Shown: in pieces, positions 24,108 to 35,188 of the stretch
Layout of the letters: the number at the start of each line of letters is the position of its first letter
Position numbering within the stretch: the stretch's first letter is position 1
DNA from: Oryza sativa Japonica Group
Taxonomy: Eukaryota > Streptophyta > Magnoliopsida > Poales > Poaceae
NCBI RefSeq assembly: GCF_034140825.1
Contig: NC_089035.1
Location: 5,814,001-5,878,000 of the forward strand
DNA: 64,000 bases
Reading direction: 5' to 3'
The notes under the pieces: generated by a model
What the model was told of the DNA's origin: nothing
What the model saw: the letters and a program-made list of their open reading frames with translations, nothing else
The model's database searches: none
Translations under genes and position numbers: made by a program

Positions 24108-24466
24108 CATAAAAAAAGGGTCAGGGTTTGGAATGGTCAATATGCTTCATATGGAGTTTGGACTCGGATCTGTACACTAAAACAATTCAACATGAAAGAT
24201 AAAAGAAAAGGGAGAGATTGCATCCCTCAGAATCTTGATCTGAATAGCCTATTGCTTACTTTCCACTATCTAGCAGGGGAAGTTCAAAGTTTTTCTCTAG
24301 GGGGATTCAATTTGAAGCGGTTATAGAGAAATTTCCAAGTTTCTTACTGACTACACATCAAAGATAAGCTAAGCTAAACTCCCTTTATTGAAGAGATCAA
24401 GAGACAGAGTAAAATGGAGAGAACCATGGACAGTTCAGTTCCCTATTTGTTCCAAGCTATACAACA

Positions 24467-26338
24467 CTAAAGATTATTCACCATCAACTTCCTTCTTGCT
24501 GATTGATCGTTCCTGAGAGAGAATTTAGCACCATTGTAAGGATTTCTCTTTGTGCAGGAATCACCAGAGTGGTCTGAAAGCACTGTGTAGTTCTTGCTCC
24601 TAACATCCCTGAAGTAGCATCCATCAGCACCAACATATTTATACGCCTGATGGGTCTCCCCCAATCCACCAACGACCAAATTCTTCTTCACCTTCATACT
24701 GCCATGGGCCGACTGCGCGTTCCGCAGGGAGTTGTATGAGAACCCCATCTTCCCGCCCGATGTCTCCTTCTCGTTGACGCCCAATTTGACGTGTGAAATC
24801 AATGTGTACTCATCAGCTTCTTCATCTGAAGTACCAGTATAAACATACAGAGGGAAGATCTGGTGAAGTTCCTCAGAGAGCAGCACAGCCAAAGCATCCT
24901 TGGCAAAAACACCAGACTTTGCATCAATGGTTTGGTTCACCACTTGCACCGAGCCGTTCTTGCTATACACATTGCTATTCACATAACTGAATCTCTGGTA
25001 AAAATTCGTGGTGACCTCCCCATAAGACGATTTCACCAACCCGGTAGCGGAGATATGACGGCTTGCGCTAGTTACAAACTGCCCATCCAGCCCACTGAAT
25101 CCCGAGTCCACATTCAGAACCAGTCCTTGAGCTTCATAGCTGATCAGGCTCCCAGTAGTCTCCTCACTCTTGTGATCCAACCATAGATGCAAATTGGCAT
25201 CAATATACCACACATCCAGCGCATTAGTCACACCGAACCCAAAATCATGCTCCTTGCCATCCAACAGCTTGCCCAAGAAAGGTGTAATGTCAATGTCATA
25301 TGTAGGTAGGTTGAATGAACCAATGCCGGTGATTGGTCGCCACAGAAGAGGATTGACACCGCCAGTGTAAATCACGGTGAAAGGCCAAATAGCTCCAACG
25401 ATATCATCATTGACTTTAACAACAACCTCCCGGAATGCGCCATTGCCAGGGACATTGGACAAGTTATTTGCTTCAATGTACTCATTGGGAGGGTTTGTGT
25501 ACCAGAATTCATCGTTGGAGTGGAAGGAGACGAACACCTCAAGGATCGCCCGGTAGGTGTTCGACGGAATGGCGAGCCTCTTGCCCTGCACATCGGTGGA
25601 GTTCTGGATGGCGAACCATTGGCCATCGTTCAGCGGCAAGCTTCTTGAGATGGGCACGATCAGATCGGCCTGCTGCGGCGGAGGCGGAGGCGGCGGCGCG
25701 GGGTGGAAGTAGAGGTGGAGCGTGAGGTTGGCGTGGTAGACGCCGGTGTACGTGCTGTCGACGAGGTTCCCGAGGTACACCGCGATCTCGCCGGGCTCGG
25801 CTAGGAGCGCCGCGTACCTCGTGACGTCGCGGGACACGGACCAGACGATGCCCGTGGCGCGCGGCTCCGCGGTGCAGCTGCGCAGGAGCTCGGCGCCGGA
25901 GAGCCACACGCCGAAGATGCGGTCGAACTGGCGGCCGCGGCAGTCGGCGCTCCACTCGAGCACGGCGAGCGCGATGGACGACGCGCCGCCGCCGCCGCCA
26001 CCGCCGCCGGCGAGGCAGGAAGGCGGCGCGTAGGCGGCGGTGACAGGGGGACGGCCGTAGGTGGCTCCGAAGGAGTTGGAGAGGAGCAGCGTCGAGCAGG
26101 GCCCGACGCTGCCGCGCGGCGGGCGGATCGGGCGATCCACCTCGAAGTAAGTGGTCGGCGGCGCCGATGCGTTGAGTTTGAGCGAGGCCAGGTGGTGGGA
26201 CGGCAGCCGGTGCCTGTGCGGCACGGCGGCAGCGGAGGCCACGAGCGGGAGGAGGAGGAGGAGGAGGACAACGACGACGAGGAGGAGGCGGCGGCGGCGG
26301 CCGGGGTCGGCGGCGGCCGTGGTCGGCGGCGACGCCAT
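24467..26338 (-). CDS. PNGase A-like glycoamidase, paralogue 2, intact
   Basis: A 623-residue intronless protein of the plant PNGase A family, predicted to be secreted and to act on N-glycosylated peptides. The N-terminus has a basic stretch GRRRR followed by a long hydrophobic signal segment (LLLVVVVLLLLLLPLVASAAA). The core TTYFEVDRPIRPPRGSVGPCSTLLLSNSF follows at about 62-90, then FDRIFGVWLSGAELLRSCTAEP, a poly-Gly and a poly-Pro loop, WRPITGIGSFNLPTYDIDITPFLGKLLDGKEH, ANLHLWLDHKSE and the C-terminal GLGETHQAYKYVGADGCYFRDV. This tail is complete, and it provides the reference for what paralogue 1 lost. Several N-x-S/T sites suggest the protein is itself glycosylated. No introns or breaks. 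Confidence 0.93.
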   Translation of the reverse strand: MASPPTTAAADPGRRRRLLLVVVVLLLLLLPLVASAAAVPHRHRLPSHHLASLKLNASAPPTTYFEVDRPIRPPRGSVGPCSTLLLSNSFGATYGRPPVTAAYAPPSCLAGGGGGGGGASSIALAVLEWSADCRGRQFDRIFGVWLSGAELLRSCTAEPRATGIVWSVSRDVTRYAALLAEPGEIAVYLGNLVDSTYTGVYHANLTLHLYFHPAPPPPPPPQQADLIVPISRSLPLNDGQWFAIQNSTDVQGKRLAIPSNTYRAILEVFVSFHSNDEFWYTNPPNEYIEANNLSNVPGNGAFREVVVKVNDDIVGAIWPFTVIYTGGVNPLLWRPITGIGSFNLPTYDIDITPFLGKLLDGKEHDFGFGVTNALDVWYIDANLHLWLDHKSEETTGSLISYEAQGLVLNVDSGFSGLDGQFVTSASRHISATGLVKSSYGEVTTNFYQRFSYVNSNVYSKNGSVQVVNQTIDAKSGVFAKDALAVLLSEELHQIFPLYVYTGTSDEEADEYTLISHVKLGVNEKETSGGKMGFSYNSLRNAQSAHGSMKVKKNLVVGGLGETHQAYKYVGADGCYFRDVRSKNYTVLSDHSGDSCTKRNPYNGAKFSLRNDQSARRKLMVNNL

Positions 26339-27299
26339 GGCTGGAGCGTGGGGAGTACGAGAGGTGGGGGCGGCGACAGTTGAGCTCGCAAGTAAAAAAG
26401 ACCCAGCGGTTTAAACAAGGTAATGTTGGTGAGATTATCAAGGGAATGTAGTTACAGCAAATCATCAAGAGATTACTCTCTTCGTTTCACGATGTAAGCC
26501 ATTACATATAAAGTACTACAGAATATTTTTCACAGCTATCTTAGTACTGACAGTGGGCCAGGCCGTGGGTTTGGTGGCGATTTTATTGCCGGGAAATAGG
26601 TGTAAATTGCAAGATTTCCATGAGTAGCGTGTCGTAAGGAATACTGTTCTATCTCTTTCTTTTTCTTTTTGGACTATTTATATTTGTTGTACTGTTTGAT
26701 TCTATTTTAAGTTAGTTTATTTTAAAACAAAGATAATAGTCAGTAGTAGTGGGAAAAACGAGCTTTTCTGACCTGTATTGTGGACTTGGACACGGTAGGG
26801 AGGCGCTGCACAAGCACGACGGCACGTGCTCAGTGACGACGCTGCGCAGACTTCGCTCGTAGGCTCGTAGGAGAAGGAAAATTTGCTAGTCGCCGTTTGA
26901 TCCAAACGGATCATGAGTCATGACGGGCATCTGTACAGTAATCTGCTACGGCCAAATCGGAAATAAAAAAACGTTGCTTGCCCGAATTCTGATTCGTGAT
27001 GGATAGTCCAGTTGATGGCCTCATTTATTACTCTGTAGTGTAGCAGCATTCAGGTACGACTATTGGAAGATCATTTACTGCTTACCATTACCGACACCGC
27101 GACACGGTGATGGTCGGCCATCGGAAATGCTAATGGTCGTGTGATCGCTCTCCCGTCCGTCTTGTAATCACCCGCCCGCTCCCTCCTCTATACTACTCCT
27201 CTCCCGAAAATCCTAACGCGCGGTGATCGCCCCCGCGCTACCCTGGCGATCACCCCGCGCCTCCCCCTGTGCTACTCTCTCTTCTCCCCCTTCCTTCTC
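26339..27299. other. Intergenic, no gene
   Basis: 5' flank of PNGase A paralogue 2. A short GC-rich hairpin with ggtgatcgcc/ggcgatcacc arms lies at about 27221-27255, just before the large foldback. No coding region recognised. Confidence 0.5.
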
Positions 27300-28685
27300 C
27301 CCTTCTTCTCTTCCTATTACAGTTCACTACAAAAAAATTTAAAAAACAAAAAGTTAGAAAAAATTTATGTATAAAAAAATTGAATTCAAATTCAAATTTG
27401 AATCGGGTATGTAAATTTTTGACTTATAAACTTTAGATGTATAGAAATACTATATATAGAAAATATTTGAATTCAAATTCAAATTTGAATTGGGTATAAT
27501 TCAAATTCAAATTTGAATCGGGTATATAAACTTTAGGTGTATAAACTTTAGATGTATAGAAGTACTATATATGAAAAATATTTGAATTCAAATTCAAATT
27601 TGAATCGGATATAATTCAAATTCAAATTTGAATCGGATATATAAACTTCAAGTGTATAAACTTTAGGTCTAAAACTTTAGGTGTATAAACTTTAGATGTA
27701 TAGAAATACTATATATAAAAATATTTGAGTTCAAATTTAAATTTGAATCGGATATATAAACTTTTGACTTATAAACTTTTGGTCTCTAAACTTTAGGTGT
27801 ATAAACTTGAGGTGTATAAACTTTAGGTGCATAAATTTACTAAAATAGAAAAGTAATGCGGTGCCAAAAAAGGAAACTAGGTGGAGGGAGGGAGGGAGGG
27901 GGGCGAATTGATCGCTGCCCCCATCTCCAGGCGAGCGATCGCCTATTAGGGCCCCCCTCGGGCAGCCCTAATGGGCGATCGATCGCCCTGCCAATGGGGG
28001 CAGCGATCAGATTCGCTACCCCCTCCCCCTCCATCCCTCCACCTGGTTTCCTTTATTGGCACTTTATTACTTTCCTATTTTAGTAAATTTATACATCTCA
28101 AGTTTATACACCTCAAGTTTACACATCTAAAATTTAAAGACTAAAAGTTTATAAGTCAAAAGTTTATATATCCGATTCAAATTTGAATTTAAATTTAAAT
28201 ATTTTTTTATATATAGTATTTCTATACATCTAAAGTTTATACACCTAAAGTTTATATATCCGATTCAAATTTGAATTTGAATTATATCTAATTCAAATTT
28301 GAATTTGAATTCAAATATCCGATTCAAATTTGAATTTGAATTCAAATATTTTTCATATATAGTATTTCTATACATCTAAAGTTTATACACCTAAAGTTTA
28401 TAGACCTAAAGTTTATATACCCGATTCAAATTTGAATTTGAATTATACTCAAATTCAAATTTGAATTTGAATTCAAATATTTTCTATATATAGTATTTCT
28501 ATACATCTAAAGTTTATACACCTAAAGTTTATAGACCCAAAGTTTATAAGTTAAAAGTTTACATACCCGATTCAAATTGAATTTGAATTCAAATTTTTTA
28601 TACATAGTATTTCTATACATAATTTTTTCTAACTTTTTGTTTTTTTTAATTTTTTTTTGTGGTTTACTGTAGTACGAAGAGAATG
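27300..28685. repeat. Large near-perfect foldback, arms ~650-690 bp
   Basis: The left arm (ttcttctcttcc, tacagt-ac, caaaaagttagaaaaaattt, then repeated attcaaatttgaatcgg-tatataaacttt blocks) is mirrored by the right arm all the way to a self-complementary centre at about 27966 (gcgatcgcc...ggcgatcgatcgcc). The arms contain three or four tandem ~110-bp units built on aaatttgaatcggatatataaactttaggtg-tataaacttt and tatagaaatactatatata. There is essentially no loop and no open frame. It could be a MULE-type foldback or the product of an inverted duplication; I could not see a clean target duplication. Transcription across it would give a very long hairpin RNA. Confidence 0.85.
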
Positions 28686-28743
28686 GACTCGGGCATTTGC
28701 AAATTTGCAATTGAACGTTTCGTTCAGGTTGGCTAATGATAAG

Positions 28744-30424
28744 GGAATAAGTTCATCCAAGGTCCCTTAACTTGTCAGCGAATCTGATTTTCGTCCTTGA
28801 ACCCCAAAACCAGATACAACAGATCCCTCAACTATCAAAACCGATGTAGATAAGGTCCCTCGGTGGTTTAAATGACGGTTTTGGCTGACGTGGCGCCTAC
28901 GTGGCTATTTTGACTCCGTCTTCATCTGACGTGGCACTGACATGGCGCTTACGTGGCAATCCAATCCAGAAAAATAATAAAATCCGTGGGACCCACATGT
29001 CAGTTTCACACACAGAAATAATAAAAAAGGTGGGACCCATGTGGGCCCCACATGCCATCGTCGCTGCTCCCTTCTTCCCACTATCCTCTCTCGCTTCTTC
29101 CCTACAATTTGGACGCGGACGGGGACAATGGCGCCGGCGTCGTTGAGGCACTCGACTGTGACCTGGGTCTTGCCGTCGGGCCTGAGCTAGGCGCAGGTGC
29201 CGTTCTTGCGGACCTCGGTGAGGCGGGCGCCGAGCTTGGTGGCGAGGACGTGGCTGAGGGGCATCAGCTCAGGGGTCTCGTCGGTGGCGTAGCCGAACAT
29301 GTGGCCCTGGTCGCCGGCGCCGATCTCCTCGGGGTGCTTGGTGAAGTGGCCGTGCACGCCCTGGGCAATGTCGGGCGACTGCTGCTCGATGTTGACGAGC
29401 ACCTTGCAGCGGTCGGCGTCGAGACCGATGTCGTCGGAGACGAAGCCGATGTTGCGGCAGGTGTCGCGGACGATCTTCTCGTAGTCGACGCTGGCCTTGG
29501 TGGTGATCTCGCCGAACACCATGACCATGTTTGTCTTGGTGCAGGTCTCGCACGCCACCTTGCCCTCGGGGTCCTGGGCGAGGCACACGTCGAGGACGGC
29601 GTCGGACACCTGGTCGCACAGCTTGTCGGGGTGACCCTCGTTCCTGGACTCGGAGGTGAAGAGGAACGTCTCCGCCGCCATTTCTATCTGCCCGCTGCAT
29701 CGGTTGCAACCAAGCAATCAGAAAAAAGACTCCATTTCTGCAGATCTACTGCTGCCGACAGCTAAGTACTGACAAATTTTTGCAAATTAAAATTGGATCC
29801 ACCAACGCTAGATCTAATATGTTCTCCTAATCCACCGACAGTTAAGTACCTTTTTTTCTCCTAATCCAGAACTCCATACACGCACAATCAAAGATTAAAC
29901 AAAAAAAGAAAACAAGAATATCCGCCAACCACTTTCCCCTCCCACGGCGGCGGCGGCGGGGAAGCAGGTAGGGAAGCGGGAGCTCGCCAGCCGCCGCCCA
30001 TGGAGGAGGCCGCGCCTTATCTCCACCGGTGATAGAGAGAGATGGGGGCGAGAGATGAAGACGACGGGAGATGGGGGAGAGAGAGGAGGAAGAAGAGGAG
30101 GAGGTGAGGTTGACATGTGGGGCCCACGTGGGTCCCACATTTTATTATTATTTATGTGTGTGAAACTGACGTGCGGGTCCCACAAATTTTATTATTTTTC
30201 TAGATCGAATTGCCACGTAAGCGCTATGTCAGTGCCACGTCAGATGAAGACTGAGTCAAAATAGCCATGTAGGCGCCACGTCAGCCAAAACCGCTATCTA
30301 AACCGCTAAGGGACCTTATCTGCACCGGTTTTGATAGTTGAGGGACGTGTTGTATATGGTTTTGGGGTTAAGGACGAAAATCGAATTCGCTGACAAGTTA
30401 AGGGACCTTAGATGAACTTATTCC
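28744..30424. mobile_element. Pack-MULE carrying an S-adenosylmethionine synthetase fragment
   Basis: Inverted ends start GGAATAAGTTCATC-AAGGTCCCTTAAC and are similar for more than 200 bp inward. Target duplication of the Mutator-typical 9 bp: AATGATAAG (28735-28743) against AATGAGAAG (30425-30433), one mismatch. No transposase is present; the interior holds a minus-strand piece of a host SAM synthetase gene. The terminal repeat family is the same as at 3190-3457 and related to the MULEs at 60528 and 62464. Confidence 0.92.
29111..29681 (-). pseudogene. Captured 5' half of an S-adenosylmethionine synthetase gene
   Basis: On the minus strand the frame starts [12 protein letters not shown] and runs through [58 protein letters not shown] and [16 protein letters not shown] to VTVECLNDAGAIVPVRV, about 190 of the ~396 codons of the enzyme that makes S-adenosylmethionine from Met and ATP. 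The expected Trp after NGTCA is a TAG stop, so only about 165 codons are open from this start, and the ESV motif reads ESR. The downstream half is absent; homology stops at 29111 where MULE sequence begins. It cannot make an active enzyme, but an antisense or siRNA effect on the parent gene is conceivable. Confidence 0.93.
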
Positions 30425-30433
30425 AATGAGAAG

Positions 30434-33400
30434 CCATTGTGTTTGGGCCGTGAAGCGGGACATAGATAACGCAGAGCGTCTCGGGCCCGAGCAGGTATAC
30501 TGGATTGAGGCCTTGGGGGCCTTGGCATGCTGGGCCTCTTGGGCCGGCCCGTACAACTCCCTTGCTTTGCATTTCACTTCACTTTTTTGCGCCTGTCAAA
30601 GATGGCGTCACTGTGCGTAACGTCTACAACTCTACATGACACACAACAACCGCCGCCTACCTGCCTCTCTATACATAGCGGTGACATCGACTACCATCCA
30701 CTTTGGGCAGCAAGTCAACATAAGACTTTTGGCATCATTATCATGTAAGATTTCTTTTGGGGATTGTCTCTTTGTGGGCTGTGTTTAGATCCAAACTTCT
30801 AACTTTTTTTATCACATCAATCTGTCATATACACACAACTTTTTAGTCATATCGTACCGATTTCAACACAAACTTTCCACTTTGAAAGGATTTAAACACA
30901 ACCGTAATTGTAAGGCTTCTGTTTTTTTTTCCTTTTCTGTTGATAGAACCATCAGCTCTTGACATGTTTGGATAGAAATAAACAAGTAGACATCTAAAGA
31001 AGGAACACCATAGCTAAGGAAGAACATGTAGAATTAAGCAAGGAACCAAACGACCACGCTTAGCGCTAGTCTGGTGCTTTCCTCACTAGTTTGTGTTTAC
31101 GTGGTTAGCGCGTGGTTTGGATGTACACTTGTGTGCACAACTAAACTCGACAGTCCTATCGTTGATAAGTGTTTTTCTTGTAACTGCTTTCCTCAATCTT
31201 AACATTCCGGCCAAAAAAGAAAAAAAATGACTTATTACATTGTACATGTACATGCTATCAAAGATCTCTAAATGATTGCAAATAGAAGCATAAGCGTGAT
31301 TGCACGCACGTGCTAAACCATCCAAGAAAAGAATCCAATAATGCACAAGAGCAAGCGTGCGACGACGAGGCGGGTTTCTTAATCAACGGCGCGTCCACCT
31401 CCAGGGCTCCAGCCTGTGACCCATTAGCGGTGAGCAATCAAGCTAGTAGTGCGCATCATCTTCTCCAGATTACACACACATTATCGCTAGGATCGATTAC
31501 ATTAAGCTCAAACATTTCGGCCCCTCCGGCTTTCCCAGCCAGCTCGATCGGCCTTCGCTTTTTTGTCGGTGCGGACTGCGGCGTACGTACGCATTGGCGT
31601 CGAATCATCGACCATCTCTTGATCGCTACGTTATTCTGCCCCTGATTTTGTAAAGCACAGTACAGGCATGTACAAAAGCAATTCAGGGCGACTTAATGAA
31701 AATGAGGTGTGAACTGTGTGGTTTCATTGAATACGCACTGGATCGATCGATCCGGTGTGTGTTGATGCACAGATTGTGTTATGTGTGTGTAATTACGATG
31801 GATAGCTAACGTGACGTGACACGAGGATGGATAGCTGCTTCAATTCTTGGTGTACTCATTTTGCGGCAGCGCAGAAAATTCGGCGGAGTAGGAGCTATAA
31901 CGGCCGAATACGTTTGCTAATTTATTTGGCCGACTTTTATGGACGCTCTACTGGTGGCAAAGGACGTGTAACGTTACAAATTTGCGATGTTTGGGACAGA
32001 CACTTTTCCGAGGAAGTGTGATAATCGTAAAAATACACACTTCGGTAAACTTTCTTGGAGGTGTCTAGAATGGCGAACACAGGATCAAATTTTAGAGGGT
32101 GCTAATGGAATAACATGCACTAAATATAAGACAAATCTAAACTTCATATATAAATATATGAGAATTGAAGAGTATGTATAGTAGGTCTGGTCAACAACAG
32201 GAGAGGCTCAATCCCACCTTACCCCTATGTTGGGATCATCACTGTCTAGACAGTACTAGAGTATTTTTGCATCGCATTTAAATTTTCAGGTTGTCATTTC
32301 TCATATCTATATTTAGATCTGCTCTCTATATCGAACCATGTATAATTTCTCTCCTTTCCTCTCTGAAACCCAACACACCGACAACAAACAACATTTCTAT
32401 ATTGTCTTTCACTAATGTACCATTACCGTCCTCGATTTTATTGTTATTCAGTGGCAGTCTAGCTAATGTCACATGTCTCACTCTCTGTTCTCTACGTACT
32501 CTACTATGATCTGCCACTGTCTCCCGCGACTAAAGTATTTTTCTCTCTCTTACGCTAGAGAGGAAGGGGAGTTTGTTAGAGGAAAGTTTTTTTACACTTC
32601 ACACTAGTCTTGAGCCATTCATGAAGAGTGTTTATGCCTCGTTGCTTCTCTTTTTCCTTCACTCCCATGAAATACTGCACAATAGAGTTCACTAATCTTA
32701 TCCTTATTACATGCACACATGCGAGATGTTTATCGGTGCACTGCTTGTACTTCAATGCAACAGTGACAATAGAGGTGAATGAATGTTGTGCTCCTCACTG
32801 GCACTGGTGGTAGCATCGCCAAAAAACTCAAGGTCAAAGACATCATGCATAGAAGAAATAGCGGTGGCATAGGAGGTGGCTTAGTGGTGGTGGGCCGGTC
32901 GCTAGGTTAGGTTATGATAGGTGGTGTGGCTTAAGGTATGCGATATAAAGATGTAGATGGATGCGAGTCTTTGGATCTAAATTGGATAGAGTTAGAAATA
33001 GGTTAAAACTTAAAATTGACTTGGATAATCCCGCTCTAAAATGTGTCAAAAACACTACTCCTAGATAGATCTCACATTAAGGCAGTAAGGCACCCATTGG
33101 CTCTATTATTATACATCGACCTTAACCCAAAGCATTTTGTCTCTAACGAAAGGAAGTACAGGATGAAATGGATTCACATGTCAGAAAGTTTCCATTAGGA
33201 TCTGCAGTCAATTCTCCTTTACATCTGGGTTTTACGTACAATCATACCATTTCTTATTCAAGGTTAAGGACACTGGAGTGATCCATCAATAATTGCAAAG
33301 ACTTAAGTAGGGCCCGCCAGCACACACTGGCCCACCTTCCGTTCCATTTACACCCTGTCGATCTCTTCCGGGCCCCCTATCCACTCGCTCTATCCCTACG

Positions 33401-33445
33401 CGCGCCGCGCCACGCCACGCCACGCCGCGCCGGCGCCGACAGGCG
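30434..33445. other. Intergenic region, no gene recognised
   Basis: About 3 kb between the Pack-MULE and PNGase A paralogue 3. It holds one MITE (30777-30903) and otherwise AT-rich DNA with short unsupported frames. The last ~150 bp is the 3' flank of the PNGase A gene and includes a GC-rich gccacgccacgcc run at about 33405. Confidence 0.5.
30777..30903. mobile_element. Small MITE, 127 bp
   Basis: Ends GGCTGTGTTTAGATCC and inverse of GGTTGTGTTTAAATCC, with paired interior aactt...aagtt segments. The GGCTGTGTTTAG end is familiar from rice MITEs, but no clear target duplication was found, so the superfamily is uncertain. Confidence 0.55.
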
Positions 33446-35188
33446 TCAACGTCGGCGCGTCCCGGCGCACGACTCCTCATTGTGGTCGAATAGCACGTCG
33501 TAGCCGACGCTGCTCACGTTCCTCGAGTAGCAGCCGCCGTCGCTGCCGCCGTACTCGTACACCTGGTGCATCCGCCACGACGCGCCGACCACCTGGTCGT
33601 CCCGGAGCACCACCTCCGCCGCCGCCGTCTGTTCGTTGTGGAGCGTGCTCGCTGCCGACGAACTCCCGCCCGCGCCCGCCGCGCGCGTCTCGTCGAAGCC
33701 GATCGCCACGCGCCGCATCAGCCGCTGCGAGGACGTGCCGCTGCCGTCGCCGCCCAGGAAGATGTAGAGCGGGAAGCTCTGGTGGAGCTGCAGCGCGTGC
33801 GCGCCGTCGCCGGTGACCACCTCGGTGCGCGCCTCCGTCGTCTGGTTGATCGCCTGCGAGCTTCCCTGGCTGGTCACCACGTTCGTGTGCACGAACGTGA
33901 GCCGCTGGGTGAACGTGGTGGTGATGTTGCCGCGCGACGAGCGGACCCACCCCGTGGCCGTGATGTTGCGGCTCGCCGTCGCGTCGTACTGCCCGTCGAT
34001 GCCGTCGGAGGAGTTGGAGACGATCTTGCCGGTCAATTTCGGGGCGTCGTAGGCGACGAGGCCACCGGAGGTCGCCACGCTCTTGGGGTCGAGCCAGAGA
34101 TGGAGGTTGGCGTCCACGTACCATGACTTCTGCGCGTTGGTCACCGCGAACCCGAGCTCGTGCTCCTTGCCGTCGAGCAGCTTGCCCAAGAACGGCGTGA
34201 GCTCGACGTCGTAGCTGGGGAAGTTGAACGAGCCAATGCTGGTGATGGGGCGCCAGATGAGGGGGTTGATTCCGCCGGTGTAGATCACCGGGAACGGCCA
34301 CACGGCGCCCACGACGTCGCCGTCGAGATGGACGGTGACCTCGCGGAACGGCCCGTTCTGGTCCGGCGTGTTCATGTACCAGAACTCGTCGAAGTTGTGG
34401 GACGAGACATACACCTCGAGCACCGCGCGGTACGCGTTGGGCGGCACGGTGAGCCGCGCCGACTCGACGTCGGTGGTGTTGTCGACCACGAACCACAGCC
34501 CGTCGTTGAGAGGAAGGCTTCTCGAGACGGGGACGACGACGTCGGCCGGAGCCGACGCCGCCGTCGGCGACCGCGCGGCGCGCCGGAAGTAGAGGTGGAG
34601 CGTGAGGTCGGCGTTGTACACGCCGTTGTACGTCTCGTCGATGAGGTTGCCGAGGTACACGGCGAGCGTGGAGTTGCCGGCGGCGAGGAGTGACGCGTAC
34701 TTGGTGACGTCCTTGTGCACCGACCAAGTGACGCCGCCGGGGCGCGGCTCGGCGGTGCTCCCCCGCATGAGCTCCGCCCCGCCGAGCCAGACGCCGAAGA
34801 TGCGGTCATACTGCGTGCCGCGGCAGTCGGCGCGCCACTCGAGCACCGCGAGGGAGACGGCGCGCGCGCCGCCGGCGGCGTCAGCGAGGCACGGCGGCGG
34901 CGAGTAGGCCGCGGTCGCAGGCGGCTTGGTGAAGGTGAACGCGAAGGAGTGGGAGAGGAGCAGCGTCGAGCACGGGCCGGAGCTCCCCCGCGGCGGCCGC
35001 AGCGGCCGTTCGACCTCGAAGAAGGTGTTCCTGGCTCGCCGCAGCGACGGCAGCACCGCCTCGACGGCGGCGATGTCGGCGGCGGAGAAGCGGAGGTCAC
35101 GAGGCGACGCGGCGCACGAGCGGAAGTGGAGGACGAGCAGAGTGAAGCAGAGACACAGCAGCAGGAGAGGAGCAGAGGAAGTTGTCAT
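33446..35188 (-). CDS. PNGase A-like glycoamidase, paralogue 3
   Basis: Intronless, 580 residues from the Met at 35188. I prefer this to the upstream in-frame Met at 35266 because a signal peptide (LLLLCLCFTLLVLHFRSCAA) follows at once. Core motifs: NTFFEVERPLRPPRGSSGPCSTLLLSHSFAFTF, YDRIFGVWLGGAELMRGSTAEP, NADLTLHLYF, WFVVDN, NPLIWRPITSIGSFNFPSYDVELTPFLGKLLDGKEHELGF, ANLHLWLDPKS and the tail YEYGGSDGGCYSRNVSSVGYDVLF. Unlike paralogues 1 and 2 it lacks the NEYIEANN insertion before NGPFREV, a trait shared with paralogue 4, and the Cys of LLRSCTAEP is replaced by Gly (MRGSTAEP). Predicted secreted glycoamidase. The coding sequence is very GC-rich, which creates long spurious frames on the other strand. 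Confidence 0.9.
   Translation of the reverse strand: MTTSSAPLLLLCLCFTLLVLHFRSCAASPRDLRFSAADIAAVEAVLPSLRRARNTFFEVERPLRPPRGSSGPCSTLLLSHSFAFTFTKPPATAAYSPPPCLADAAGGARAVSLAVLEWRADCRGTQYDRIFGVWLGGAELMRGSTAEPRPGGVTWSVHKDVTKYASLLAAGNSTLAVYLGNLIDETYNGVYNADLTLHLYFRRAARSPTAASAPADVVVPVSRSLPLNDGLWFVVDNTTDVESARLTVPPNAYRAVLEVYVSSHNFDEFWYMNTPDQNGPFREVTVHLDGDVVGAVWPFPVIYTGGINPLIWRPITSIGSFNFPSYDVELTPFLGKLLDGKEHELGFAVTNAQKSWYVDANLHLWLDPKSVATSGGLVAYDAPKLTGKIVSNSSDGIDGQYDATASRNITATGWVRSSRGNITTTFTQRLTFVHTNVVTSQGSSQAINQTTEARTEVVTGDGAHALQLHQSFPLYIFLGGDGSGTSSQRLMRRVAIGFDETRAAGAGGSSSAASTLHNEQTAAAEVVLRDDQVVGASWRMHQVYEYGGSDGGCYSRNVSSVGYDVLFDHNEESCAGTRRR

Noticed and set aside
27300-28685. CRISPR-like or satellite interpretation of the repeated aaatttgaatcgg blocks
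   Set aside because: The units are arranged as an inverted pair of arms with diverged spacers that are themselves repeated; the organism is a plant.
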